NCBI GenBank assembly: GCA_030148865.1 | Contig: JASBSR010000029.1 | Coordinates: 46,068-110,067, forward strand | Reading direction: 5' to 3' | DNA: 64,000 nucleotides | DNA from: Gammaproteobacteria bacterium | GTDB taxonomy: Bacteria; Pseudomonadota; Gammaproteobacteria; SZUA-229 | Part shown: positions 35,595 through 43,611 of the stretch, piece by piece | Layout: each line of letters begins with the position of its first letter | Position numbering within the stretch: position 1 is the first letter of the stretch | Program-made: the position numbers and the translations under genes | Notes under the pieces: generated by a model | What the model was told of the DNA's origin: nothing | The model's database searches: none | What the model saw: only the letters and a program-made list of their open reading frames with translations

Positions 35595-36199
35595 GTACCG
35601 ATTCAACCAACGAGCGTCTGGCGCTGTTCCCATTACACACTGTATTGTTTCCCGGTTGCACACTGCCTTTACAGATATTCGAACAGCGTTATCTTCGACT
35701 GATCAAAACCAGTTTGCAAAATGCTCAGGGCTTTGCCGTCATCCTGATTAGTTCCGGCAAAGAAGTCGGCGCACAACCCGACATTTATTCCATTGGCTGT
35801 TACGTCGAGATTATCGACTGGGAACAGCTCGACAATGGCCTGCTGGGTATCACGATACGCGGTCAGCATCGGGTCAAAGTGTCTGCGCCCTGCGCGCAGG
35901 ATGATGGCCTGCTGATGGCCACGGCGCACAAACTGGATGCAGTAACAGGAGGCAAACCCAGTCTGCTCGATGAATACTCGGATCTGGTCGACACCCTGAA
36001 ACATCTTGCACAACACCCCTTTATCGCCAGCCAGAGCCTGGATATCGACTATAGCGACAGCCTTGATGTGTGCAATAAGCTCTCGTACTTATTACCCATC
36101 AGCAACCCGATACGACAGTCATTGCTCGAAATGGATGACCTGCAACCCTGGATGCAGACTCTGCGCGCAAGGATTGAGCAAATACAGACTCAGATTTAA
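35591..36199 (+). CDS. LON substrate-binding domain protein
   Basis: 202 residues. The N-terminal LON domain (LALFPLHTVLFPGCTLPLQI, EQRYLRLIKTSL, GCYVEIIDWE) covers most of the chain, with a helical tail. The ATPase and protease parts of Lon are absent, as in stand-alone LonN proteins such as YcgN-type. It is translationally coupled to the M48-like gene. A substrate-binding or adaptor role is inferred. Confidence 0.85.
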   Translation: MSTDSTNERLALFPLHTVLFPGCTLPLQIFEQRYLRLIKTSLQNAQGFAVILISSGKEVGAQPDIYSIGCYVEIIDWEQLDNGLLGITIRGQHRVKVSAPCAQDDGLLMATAHKLDAVTGGKPSLLDEYSDLVDTLKHLAQHPFIASQSLDIDYSDSLDVCNKLSYLLPISNPIRQSLLEMDDLQPWMQTLRARIEQIQTQI

Positions 36200-36303
36200 T
36201 TCTATCACTAGCTGATTTCAGCTCTACCGCAGTGATTTCTGCGCAACTCATGATTTACCTGTAAAATCCCGGCGATGAATTTTCTAACAGAGCAAACCTG
36301 CTA

Positions 36304-37068
36304 ATGGCCTGGTGGGGCACCTTAATCGGCGGTACGCTGGGGTATATGTTTGGCGGGCCGCTGGGTGCATTACTCGGTGCTGCGCTCGGTCGTAATTTCG
36401 ATTCCGGTATCACTCTCAACAGTCAGGGCGGGTTCTCGCCTGGTGAAACCGAGCGCGTGCAGGCGGCATTTTTTACCGCGACATTTTCGATTATGGGGCA
36501 CATCGCCAAAGCGGACGGTCAGGTGAGTAATGACGAAATCGCCAGTGCAAAAAACATCATGGCGCAGATGCAGCTCGATGCTGGCCAGCGCGATGCTGCG
36601 ATCAAATTATTTAATCAGGGCAAACAGGCTGATTTTCCGCTGGAGGACGTACTCCGCCAGTTCAAACGCGAGTGCCACGGGCGACGCAACCTGGTGCAAA
36701 TGTTTATCCAGATTCAGGTCACCACGGTGCTGGCTGACGGTGAAGTTCACCCTCAGGAAAAAAAGCTGCTGTATTATATTGCCGATATTCTGGGTTTTTC
36801 GCATCAGCACATCGATCAGTTTTTTCGCTTTTCCGGCGGCCAGCAGCAAACCAGCGCAGCTACGCTGAAACAGGCATATGCTCGGCTGGGAGTGACTGAA
36901 GCTGACGATGACAGCACGATCAAAAAAGCCTATCGCCGCTTAATCAATCAGCATCACCCCGATAAGCTGGTCGCCAAAGGCCTGCCCGAAGAAATGATGA
37001 AGCTGGCCACCGAGAAGACTCAGCAAATTCAGAAAGCCTACGATCTGATCAAAAAATCCCGAGACTAA
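36304..37068 (+). CDS. djlA: Co-chaperone DjlA
   Basis: 254 residues. A glycine-rich N-terminal helix with GTLIGGTLGYMFGGPLGALL, then a TerB-like middle domain (residues about 50-170: GHIAKADGQVSNDEI, TTVLADGEVHPQEKKLLYYI), then a C-terminal J-domain with intact HPD (NQHHPDKLVAKG). This is the DjlA order. It should be membrane anchored and stimulate DnaK. Slightly shorter than the E. coli protein. Confidence 0.92.
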   Translation: MAWWGTLIGGTLGYMFGGPLGALLGAALGRNFDSGITLNSQGGFSPGETERVQAAFFTATFSIMGHIAKADGQVSNDEIASAKNIMAQMQLDAGQRDAAIKLFNQGKQADFPLEDVLRQFKRECHGRRNLVQMFIQIQVTTVLADGEVHPQEKKLLYYIADILGFSHQHIDQFFRFSGGQQQTSAATLKQAYARLGVTEADDDSTIKKAYRRLINQHHPDKLVAKGLPEEMMKLATEKTQQIQKAYDLIKKSRD

Positions 37069-37210
37069 CGGGGCATGTGACATGCTGCAAATTGCCGAAC
37101 AGCTAGAGGCCCATACTGATGTCAATGAAATTCCACTGGCAGCAACCATTGTCGTCAATCTCAAAGCGAATAATCCTTTCGACAATATCAAAATGATTTA
37201 ACGGTCGAGA

Positions 37211-37573
37211 CTACTCGATCGCAAACTCAAAAATCTCGCCATACTCATGGCGACCGTAGTGCAGACGTTTGTAGTTGCGAATCATGATGGTGGTTTTTTC
37301 GATGACGGCGCTATCGATCCCGGTGACATTGAGTCCGACCATAATCGTCAGGGTCGGTTTTTCGTTAGCAATGGTTCCGGTCAGCGGCAGAATTTCAATA
37401 AACTGACGCAGCCTGCGCTGCTGGCTGCGCCGGGCGATACTGGCGAGGGTGGATAAGTGGCAATGCCAGATGACTTCGCGAGCTTCGAAGGCGCCTTCGA
37501 AGCTAAATTCAATCTGATGTTTTACAGTGGGCTCTGGCAGTTTAGCGGCTGGAACCACTGAGTTCCCAGGCAT
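37211..37573 (-). CDS. Uncharacterised protein coupled to a DUF2384 antitoxin-like gene
   Basis: About 120 residues from ATG 37573, which overlaps the upstream gene by 32 nt; a GTG at 37558 would overlap by 17. The pattern VKHQIEFSFEGAFEAREVIW and SIARRSQQRRLRQFIEILPL suggests a small alpha/beta domain with a basic centre. It does not look like RES, RelE, MazF or HipA toxins. Its position downstream of a DUF2384 gene is the toxin slot in those systems, so a toxin or partner role is possible. Confidence 0.6.
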   Translation of the reverse strand: MPGNSVVPAAKLPEPTVKHQIEFSFEGAFEAREVIWHCHLSTLASIARRSQQRRLRQFIEILPLTGTIANEKPTLTIMVGLNVTGIDSAVIEKTTIMIRNYKRLHYGRHEYGEIFEFAIE

Positions 37574-37943
37574 AGGCACAGTCGAGTTCGGAGAGCACGG
37601 CGATGATACCGCTTTCGCCATCTTCCAGCATGGTATGGACGGGGGTGCGATTGTTCATGCGACGATGCGGCGTGTTCATCCAGCGTGGCCCCATGTGGGC
37701 ATTGCGCGGATAAGTGGTGCGCAGCGCGTCAATAATTCCCATCAGCCGAATGACTCTGCTATTGATCGAGGACTCATCGGGAAACGCCGTGTCTTTACGA
37801 TATTTGTGCAAATGCCGGGTGCGCTGGCCATCAGGAAAATCCAGCACCGCCAGAATCTGTTCACCGGACAGACCCCATTCATCGACCGCGCCCATGACGC
37901 GTTGTGTGACAATGATTCTTTGTTCTTCTGTCAGGCCTTGCAT
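37542..37943 (-). CDS. DUF2384 (MbcA/ParS/Xre antitoxin-type) domain protein
   Basis: 133 residues. An N-terminal helical part (EEQRIIVTQRVMGAVDEWGL, SGEQILAVLDF) resembles the antitoxin DNA-binding region. The C-terminal toxin-binding domain follows: RWMNTPHRRMNNRTPVHTML, then DGESGIIAVLSELDCAYAW. In known ParS/MbcA systems the domain neutralises a RES toxin. No RES gene is present; an unknown gene overlaps the 3' end. Confidence 0.72.
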   Translation of the reverse strand: MQGLTEEQRIIVTQRVMGAVDEWGLSGEQILAVLDFPDGQRTRHLHKYRKDTAFPDESSINSRVIRLMGIIDALRTTYPRNAHMGPRWMNTPHRRMNNRTPVHTMLEDGESGIIAVLSELDCAYAWELSGSSR

Positions 37944-38015
37944 ACTGATTAACCCACAGCCATGACGGCGCGTATACGATGAATTAGAATTTGCATTCTA
38001 TCACAGACGACCGGT

Positions 38016-38567
38016 ATGTTTATGAGCGTCAAAACCATACTACGCATGGGGGATCCCCGCCTGCTGCGCATCGCCCGACCAGTGACCGAGTTCAATTGTG
38101 CTGCGCTGGATCAACTGATCTGCGATATGTTCGACACCCTGCAGGCCGCTTCCGGCGTTGGCCTGGCAGCACCGCAAATCGCGATTGATCAGCGCGTGGT
38201 GGTGTTCGGCTTCGACCATAATCCACGCTACCCGGATGCCGCCGCAGTGCCCCGTTCGGTGCTGATCAATCCAGTGATCGAGATATTGAGTGCAGACAGG
38301 GAGGATAGCTGGGAAGGCTGCCTGAGCGTGCCCGGGATGCGCGGCCTGGTACCGCGTTATAAACATATTCGTTATACGGGTTTTGACGCTACAGGCGAGC
38401 CGTTGGCAGTTGCAGCCAGCGATTTTCACGCCCGCGTAGTACAGCACGAATGCGATCACCTCGACGGCGTGCTTTATCCACAACGGATTCGTGATTTCAG
38501 CCAGTTTGGCTTCAGCGACGAACTGCTCGCCGCCGAGCGGCTGCCGGCTCAGCCCTGCACTGATTAA
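38016..38567 (+). CDS. def: Peptide deformylase
   Basis: 183 residues from ATG 38016 (ATG 38022 also possible). The three motifs are intact: GVGLAAPQI (about residue 47), EGCLSVPG (about residue 105) and QHECDHLDG (about residue 147), giving the Cys and two His metal ligands and the catalytic Glu. It removes the formyl group from nascent proteins. No fmt is adjacent here, so it is probably an additional deformylase copy, which is common in gammaproteobacteria. Confidence 0.92.
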   Translation: MFMSVKTILRMGDPRLLRIARPVTEFNCAALDQLICDMFDTLQAASGVGLAAPQIAIDQRVVVFGFDHNPRYPDAAAVPRSVLINPVIEILSADREDSWEGCLSVPGMRGLVPRYKHIRYTGFDATGEPLAVAASDFHARVVQHECDHLDGVLYPQRIRDFSQFGFSDELLAAERLPAQPCTD

Positions 38568-38638
38568 TCCCGATCACGCTTGGAACCAAAGCCAAAGTCT
38601 TCAGCCATAGTCACTTTAAAGGCGTTATAATCCGATTT

Positions 38639-38686
38639 CGAACTACAGAAATCCCAAACCACAGGAATCTCGAACCACAGGAATCA
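38639..38686 (+). repeat. Three 16-nt tandem repeats carrying the ribosome-binding site
   Basis: CGAACTACAGAAATCC, CAAACCACAGGAATCT, CGAACCACAGGAATCA, in exact 16-nt period, ending 3 nt before ATG 38690. The last two contain AGGAA, a usable ribosome site, so the gene has a duplicated Shine-Dalgarno region. TTATAAT at about 38624 is a possible -10. Confidence 0.75.
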
Positions 38687-38689
38687 CAC

Positions 38690-39217
38690 ATGCGACGCTT
38701 ATTCATAGCCATCACCTGCCTGCTCATTGTCAGTGTCGGCCACGCCGCCACCGTGAAACACGTTCCTCTCGAGCAGATGGCAAAAACAGCCTCGGTTATT
38801 TTTTATGGCCGCGCGCTCAGTAACGAGGTGAAGTTCGATACGCTCAGTCAACGCGTCGCCACCTTCACCACCTTTGAGGTCATCGATGCTATTAAGGGTG
38901 TCACCACCAGCCGCTATACCATCAAGCAGGTCGGTGGTCAGCTGCCCGGCAGCCGGGTCGTGAATCGCATCCATGGCGTACCGCGCTTTACCGTTGATCA
39001 GGAATACGTGGTTTTTCTGCCCGAAGCCTCGCGGCTGGGATTCGCCAGTCCGATTGGTCTGAGTCAGGGCAGCTATCTGGTCAACAGCGATAAAACTGTC
39101 AACCATAGCCATAGCACAGCAACCACGGCCAGCAGTGCTGCCAACCCTGATTCTGGCCCGAACAACCCCACCCTCGCGGATTTTTTAAATTCTGTTCGCG
39201 TCATGAGCGGGTACTAA
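38690..39217 (+). CDS. Secreted protein of unknown function, partner of matrixin
   Basis: 175 residues with a signal peptide ending near SVGHAA. Mature part: VKHVPLEQMAKTASVIFYGR, FTTFEVIDAIKG, then VVNRIHGVPRFTVDQEYVVF. The tail is Ser/Thr-rich. It is beta-rich by pattern. It sits 1 nt before the matrixin-type peptidase. A chaperone, inhibitor or export partner is conceivable; no family assigned. Confidence 0.7.
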   Translation: MRRLFIAITCLLIVSVGHAATVKHVPLEQMAKTASVIFYGRALSNEVKFDTLSQRVATFTTFEVIDAIKGVTTSRYTIKQVGGQLPGSRVVNRIHGVPRFTVDQEYVVFLPEASRLGFASPIGLSQGSYLVNSDKTVNHSHSTATTASSAANPDSGPNNPTLADFLNSVRVMSGY

Positions 39218-39218
39218 T

Positions 39219-40481
39219 ATGACCTTAAAACACTTGTTTCTACTCCTCGCCGGCCTGCAAGGCGCCGGTCTGGCACAGGCCGGTGGCCCGCTCGCAGTCG
39301 AAGGCAGTGGCGGCAACAGCCCGGTGCATTATTCACCGGCGAGTATTAACATCAATTTTGATATCGGCCCTCTCGGCGCCCGCACCAATGCCGAGGCGGA
39401 TGACCTGGTGCTACGGGCATTCGCTCTCTGGAACAATGTTGCCAGTTCCAGTCTGCAACTACTACAGGGCAATGATCTTGGCACTGATGTTGATGTCAGC
39501 AATTACACGACCTTCATCCCGGACACCTCAACAAGCCACCCAGCCAATAGCGACCAGCTCAACCCCATGGTGTACGACGATGATGGCACGATTATCGATG
39601 ACATGTTTGGCCAGGGCGCCAGCAACAATATCGCGGGGTTTGCCGCATCGGTTTATTTACTGGGTGACGATAAATTTCAGGAAGGTTATGCTGTTATCAA
39701 CGGTAAACTGAGCCTGCTGGACAGTGACATCATTGGCCTGGTGACCCACGAGATGGGCCACTTTATCGGACTCGATCACAGCCAGCTCGACATCGATAAT
39801 ACTGAAACCGATTCAGGTTCGCCGGCCGTGTGCACCACACAGGCCGTCAAAGACCGCTATCCGATCATGTATCCATTTTTGTGCCGCGTGACTAACAGTT
39901 TGCACGCCGATGACATCGCCGCGCTTGCAGCGCTCTATCCAGAGCCGAATAATATTACACTCAACTTTGGCCAGATCAATGGTGTGCTCGTCGATACCAA
40001 TAATAATCCTGTGCCTGGTGCCAATATCTGGCTAAAAAATCTTGCCACCGGAACCCGCTACAGTATTGTTTCTGATTACCTGTTACAGAATACCGGCTTC
40101 TTCGCAGTTTATCTGCCACCGGGCGATTACAGTTTGCACGCGAATTCTATTAATCCCATTTTTTACGGGGCATCGAGTGTCGGTCCGTACGCATTGAGTC
40201 AGACAGATGTGTCATTTCAGAACCCAGTCACTGCGGTAAGTTTTCAGGGTAGCACGCCGGGTTCGGATGAAATCATCAATATTGCTGCCGGCGCAGCTCG
40301 GCAGGTGAAATTTGTCATTGATGGCTCAGGCACCGTGACACCGGGCGGTATCGTTACACCACCCGCATCCGTTCCCGCTTCGACGAGTTCCGGTGCGATC
40401 TCTTTGGCCAGCGTGCTGGCCCTGGTGTCTGGACTGGTGCTGATGCGCCGCAGACAGGTTATGGTTGGTTGCATCAGTTAA
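39219..40481 (+). CDS. Secreted matrixin-type zinc metallopeptidase with C-terminal anchor
   Basis: 420 residues. Signal peptide, then a catalytic domain with HEMGHFIGLDH (about residue 177), the metzincin zinc motif HExxHxxGxxH, and a downstream Met-turn-like IMYPF. A carboxypeptidase-regulatory-like beta domain follows (about 245-360: VPGANIWLKNLATG, YLPPGDYSLHANS). The C-terminus has a Ser-rich linker, one helix and RRR, resembling rhombosortase/GlyGly-CTERM-like anchors but without the glycine motif. It is 1 nt after the previous secreted protein and overlaps the convergent GGDEF-EAL gene. Confidence 0.82.
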   Translation: MTLKHLFLLLAGLQGAGLAQAGGPLAVEGSGGNSPVHYSPASININFDIGPLGARTNAEADDLVLRAFALWNNVASSSLQLLQGNDLGTDVDVSNYTTFIPDTSTSHPANSDQLNPMVYDDDGTIIDDMFGQGASNNIAGFAASVYLLGDDKFQEGYAVINGKLSLLDSDIIGLVTHEMGHFIGLDHSQLDIDNTETDSGSPAVCTTQAVKDRYPIMYPFLCRVTNSLHADDIAALAALYPEPNNITLNFGQINGVLVDTNNNPVPGANIWLKNLATGTRYSIVSDYLLQNTGFFAVYLPPGDYSLHANSINPIFYGASSVGPYALSQTDVSFQNPVTAVSFQGSTPGSDEIINIAAGAARQVKFVIDGSGTVTPGGIVTPPASVPASTSSGAISLASVLALVSGLVLMRRRQVMVGCIS

Positions 40482-43400
40482 CCACACCCGTTGCTGCGTC
40501 AGAGAGCGCAGCGAAACGGGTGAACTCGTCATACACCATGGGGCGAGATACATAATACCCCTGGATGACTTCTGTACCGCGTTGTTTCAAAAACTCAAAC
40601 TGCTTCTGGTTTTCTACGCCTTCACCAATCACCCCTAGGCCAAGACTGTGTGCCATCGCAATAATCGCTTCGCACAAAGCCGAGTCATCAGGATCAATAC
40701 CGATATCGCGGACAAATGCTTTATCAATCTTTAACACATCAAATGGAAAACGTTTGAGGTAACTCAATGACGAGTAACCGGTGCCGAAGTCATCAATGGA
40801 AAGTCTGATGTCCATTTCCCTGAACTGATTCATCATAGAAATAACTTCTGGCACATCTTTCATTAACAAGCGTTCGGTAATTTCCAGCTCAAGACTTCTG
40901 CCACTCAAGTTGTGCTTACTCAACAACGATGACACCTCACTGCCGATAGTCTTGCCTCTGAATTGTCGGCCAGAAAGATTAATGGCCATGTATAAATCCA
41001 GGTTACCTGTAGCGTTCTGCCAGCGCTTGACATCTGCGCAGACAGCATCGATTACCCATTTGCCAATATCAACTATGATGCCACTTTCTTCCGCCAGCGG
41101 CACGAATACGTCGGGTGACACATCACCCAGTCCTTCGTCCTCCCAGCGCAACAATGCTTCCGCGCCAACAATTGAGTGTGACTGCGTATCCATCAACGCC
41201 TGGTATTTTAGATAAAAACAACCGTCCTCAAGCGCATGTCGAATTTTATTATCCAGCTCGACACGTTTAATAACAATATCACTCATCTCTGGTGTAAATA
41301 CTTCACAGATGCCACGGCCTTTGCGTTTACTGCGATACATCGCAGTATCCGCGTTTCGCAACAGCATGTGCGCATCTTTGCCGTCACGCGGAAAAACTGC
41401 GATGCCCACACTCACCGTCACCGTAAACTCAATATCGTCAACCAGACAGGGGCGCGCTACCAGATCCATAATATCGTAGGCTTTATTCTGGATAGCCACA
41501 ATGTATTCATTATCATCTGCGATATGCTCATCGCCCACTTCGGTCATCATCACCAGAAATTCATCACCGCCAAGGCGCGCTACCGTATCAACGTCACGCG
41601 TAATTAACTTCAGCCGGTTTGCCATTTCAATTAAAAACTTGTCGCCTGCTTCGTGGCCAAGTGTATCGTTAATATTTTTAAAGTGGTCAAAGTCCATGTA
41701 CAATACAGCTATTCGTTTCTTTTCTCGTGTCGCGCTTACCACTGCCTGCTGTAAACGGTCATACGCCAGCACGCGATTCGGCAGCTCTGTAAGCCTGTCG
41801 TAGTTTGCCTGGTATAACAGCCTTTCTTCATAGTCTTTACGAAGTGAAATATCTTCCTTGATAGCAAGATAGTGTGTGGTTTTCCCCTGCTTATTTTTAA
41901 TCGGTGAAATGGTGGCGTTTTCCCAGAACAGATCACCGTTTTTCTTGCGATTGCAAAGTTCGCCAGTCCAGGACTGACCAGTAGTAATCACATGCCACAT
42001 ATTTCTGTACTGCGAAGCCTGTATCTGATCTGATTTCATGAAGCGTGGATTTTTGCCCATGACTTCTTCACTGCTGTACCCTGTAGCCTTACTAAATTCC
42101 GGATTCACATATTCGATATTACCTTCCAGATCCGTGATCATGACAGAGACCGGGCTCTGCTCTATCGCCTGCGACAGTTTTCTTAAATTATCCGCAGTAA
42201 GTTTATGGCCACTTACCTCGTCCTCCAGATCGATAATCAGCTGATTTACATTTTGCGTCATCTGGTTGAATGCACTGGCAAGACCGCCGATTTCATCAGC
42301 TGCTTCTATTTGCGCGACTACATGGCGATTACCTTTACTAATATTCTGCACCACTGAGGTCAAACGTCGTACCGGACCTAGCAATAACTGCGTGGTGCCC
42401 AGTACAACGAACACCACTATGACCGCAATCATCGCGACCAGCATAAATGCGCTACGCTGCTGTAATTCGACAGGTTCGAGAAACACTTCCTGAGCCTGGG
42501 CGTAAACAACCGTCCATGGCATGGTTTCCAGCCGACTGGTTGCCACCGAAAATATGTCGGTGCCTAATCCGTAAAATGTACCGGTGAATAACTTGTCTGA
42601 TGCGGCATCGCCTTCATATTTTTTATACCATTCATCCGTTTCTGCAAAATCTGAATGCGCTGTCTGCGGGACAAGTTTTTTTCTTTTTAACTCTTCGAGT
42701 CGAATTTTATCGATATGTTTCGCCAGCGCATATTGTAAATCCGTACGTTGGCCATGAACCAGGCGTAAATTATTTTCATCAAGCAGCATGGCAAAAGTGC
42801 GCCGTTCACCCTGGCCACGTGATGGCGCAATCAGGGTTTTCAGTGCACTGGCCCGATATTCTGCGCGCAATATTCCAAGATAACGCTCTGCCAGATCGTA
42901 CACCGGGCTGCTGAAATATAGCACTGCGTCATCAGGGTTGTCGCCCAGAAACATGACTGCTGATTGGTAGGCGTGTTTTAGTTCTTTCGCTTTAGTGACG
43001 TATGGAGTCTCGTGCTCATCACTGCCCATATTCATATTATTTGTATCGAGCAGATTGATGCCATTCTGATCAAGCAGCGCATAGGACTGCACGATGCCTT
43101 TTTGTTTTGACTGCAGGGCTTTGAGTACTTCCAGCGCGGTCTGTCGACCGACTCGATTCTGCCCTTTATATTTTAAAAAATTGATAAAGACAGGTAACCT
43201 GGCTTCTGCAGTGATACTTTCCAGGTTGGCGTGATGGTAGTCATCCAGCCGCTCTGAATACTGGCGCGCCCTGGAGATCAGCAGCTTGTTGGCACTGCGC
43301 GTCAGATTTTCCGTCATGATATAGCTATCAAACACAGACAGCGCCCCCAGTGAGATCAGAACAATCAACAGGAAGGCGGTCAGTAATTTTGCACGCAGGG

Positions 43401-43482
43401 TATACTGACGAGCGATCAGAATGCCCACCACGAGCAGCAGGACACCACTGATGACAAGCAAAATTGCCAGTTTAATTAACAT
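40474..43482 (-). CDS. Membrane dCache-HAMP-PAS-GGDEF-EAL protein
   Basis: 1002 residues. Two helices flank a periplasmic dCache-like sensor (about 60-330), followed by HAMP (about 345-400), PAS/PAC (about 435-550, ITDLEGNIEYVNPEF), GGDEF (about 570-735) with intact LGGDEF, and EAL (about 745-985) with intact EALLRW and DDFGTGYSSLSYL. Both catalytic motifs look active, so it could make and break c-di-GMP, with one activity dominating by signal. It overlaps the matrixin gene end. A GTATC-N7-GATAC palindrome lies 22 nt upstream of the start. Confidence 0.92.
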   Translation of the reverse strand: MLIKLAILLVISGVLLLVVGILIARQYTLRAKLLTAFLLIVLISLGALSVFDSYIMTENLTRSANKLLISRARQYSERLDDYHHANLESITAEARLPVFINFLKYKGQNRVGRQTALEVLKALQSKQKGIVQSYALLDQNGINLLDTNNMNMGSDEHETPYVTKAKELKHAYQSAVMFLGDNPDDAVLYFSSPVYDLAERYLGILRAEYRASALKTLIAPSRGQGERRTFAMLLDENNLRLVHGQRTDLQYALAKHIDKIRLEELKRKKLVPQTAHSDFAETDEWYKKYEGDAASDKLFTGTFYGLGTDIFSVATSRLETMPWTVVYAQAQEVFLEPVELQQRSAFMLVAMIAVIVVFVVLGTTQLLLGPVRRLTSVVQNISKGNRHVVAQIEAADEIGGLASAFNQMTQNVNQLIIDLEDEVSGHKLTADNLRKLSQAIEQSPVSVMITDLEGNIEYVNPEFSKATGYSSEEVMGKNPRFMKSDQIQASQYRNMWHVITTGQSWTGELCNRKKNGDLFWENATISPIKNKQGKTTHYLAIKEDISLRKDYEERLLYQANYDRLTELPNRVLAYDRLQQAVVSATREKKRIAVLYMDFDHFKNINDTLGHEAGDKFLIEMANRLKLITRDVDTVARLGGDEFLVMMTEVGDEHIADDNEYIVAIQNKAYDIMDLVARPCLVDDIEFTVTVSVGIAVFPRDGKDAHMLLRNADTAMYRSKRKGRGICEVFTPEMSDIVIKRVELDNKIRHALEDGCFYLKYQALMDTQSHSIVGAEALLRWEDEGLGDVSPDVFVPLAEESGIIVDIGKWVIDAVCADVKRWQNATGNLDLYMAINLSGRQFRGKTIGSEVSSLLSKHNLSGRSLELEITERLLMKDVPEVISMMNQFREMDIRLSIDDFGTGYSSLSYLKRFPFDVLKIDKAFVRDIGIDPDDSALCEAIIAMAHSLGLGVIGEGVENQKQFEFLKQRGTEVIQGYYVSRPMVYDEFTRFAALSDAATGVVN

Positions 43483-43503
43483 ACTAAAACCCTGTCGCGC
43501 CCA

Positions 43504-43520
43504 GTATCAGCGGCCGATAC
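43504..43520. promoter_or_regulatory. GTATC-N7-GATAC palindrome, copy 2
   Basis: GTATCAGCGGCCGATAC, 22-38 nt upstream of the GGDEF-EAL start. It matches the palindrome at 26943-26959 at 15 of 17 positions. Could control the GGDEF-EAL gene. Confidence 0.4.
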
Positions 43521-43611
43521 AATGCTTTCTACTATCAGAATGATTATCTCTAAAGGATAGCAGCCTAGTGTTATTAGTCGCTGAATAACCACACATTTTA
43601 CAGACCATCCG

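Noticed and set aside
37082..37201. Short plus-strand frame of 39 codons after djlA
   Set aside because: Starts with ATG but has no convincing ribosome site and no family pattern.
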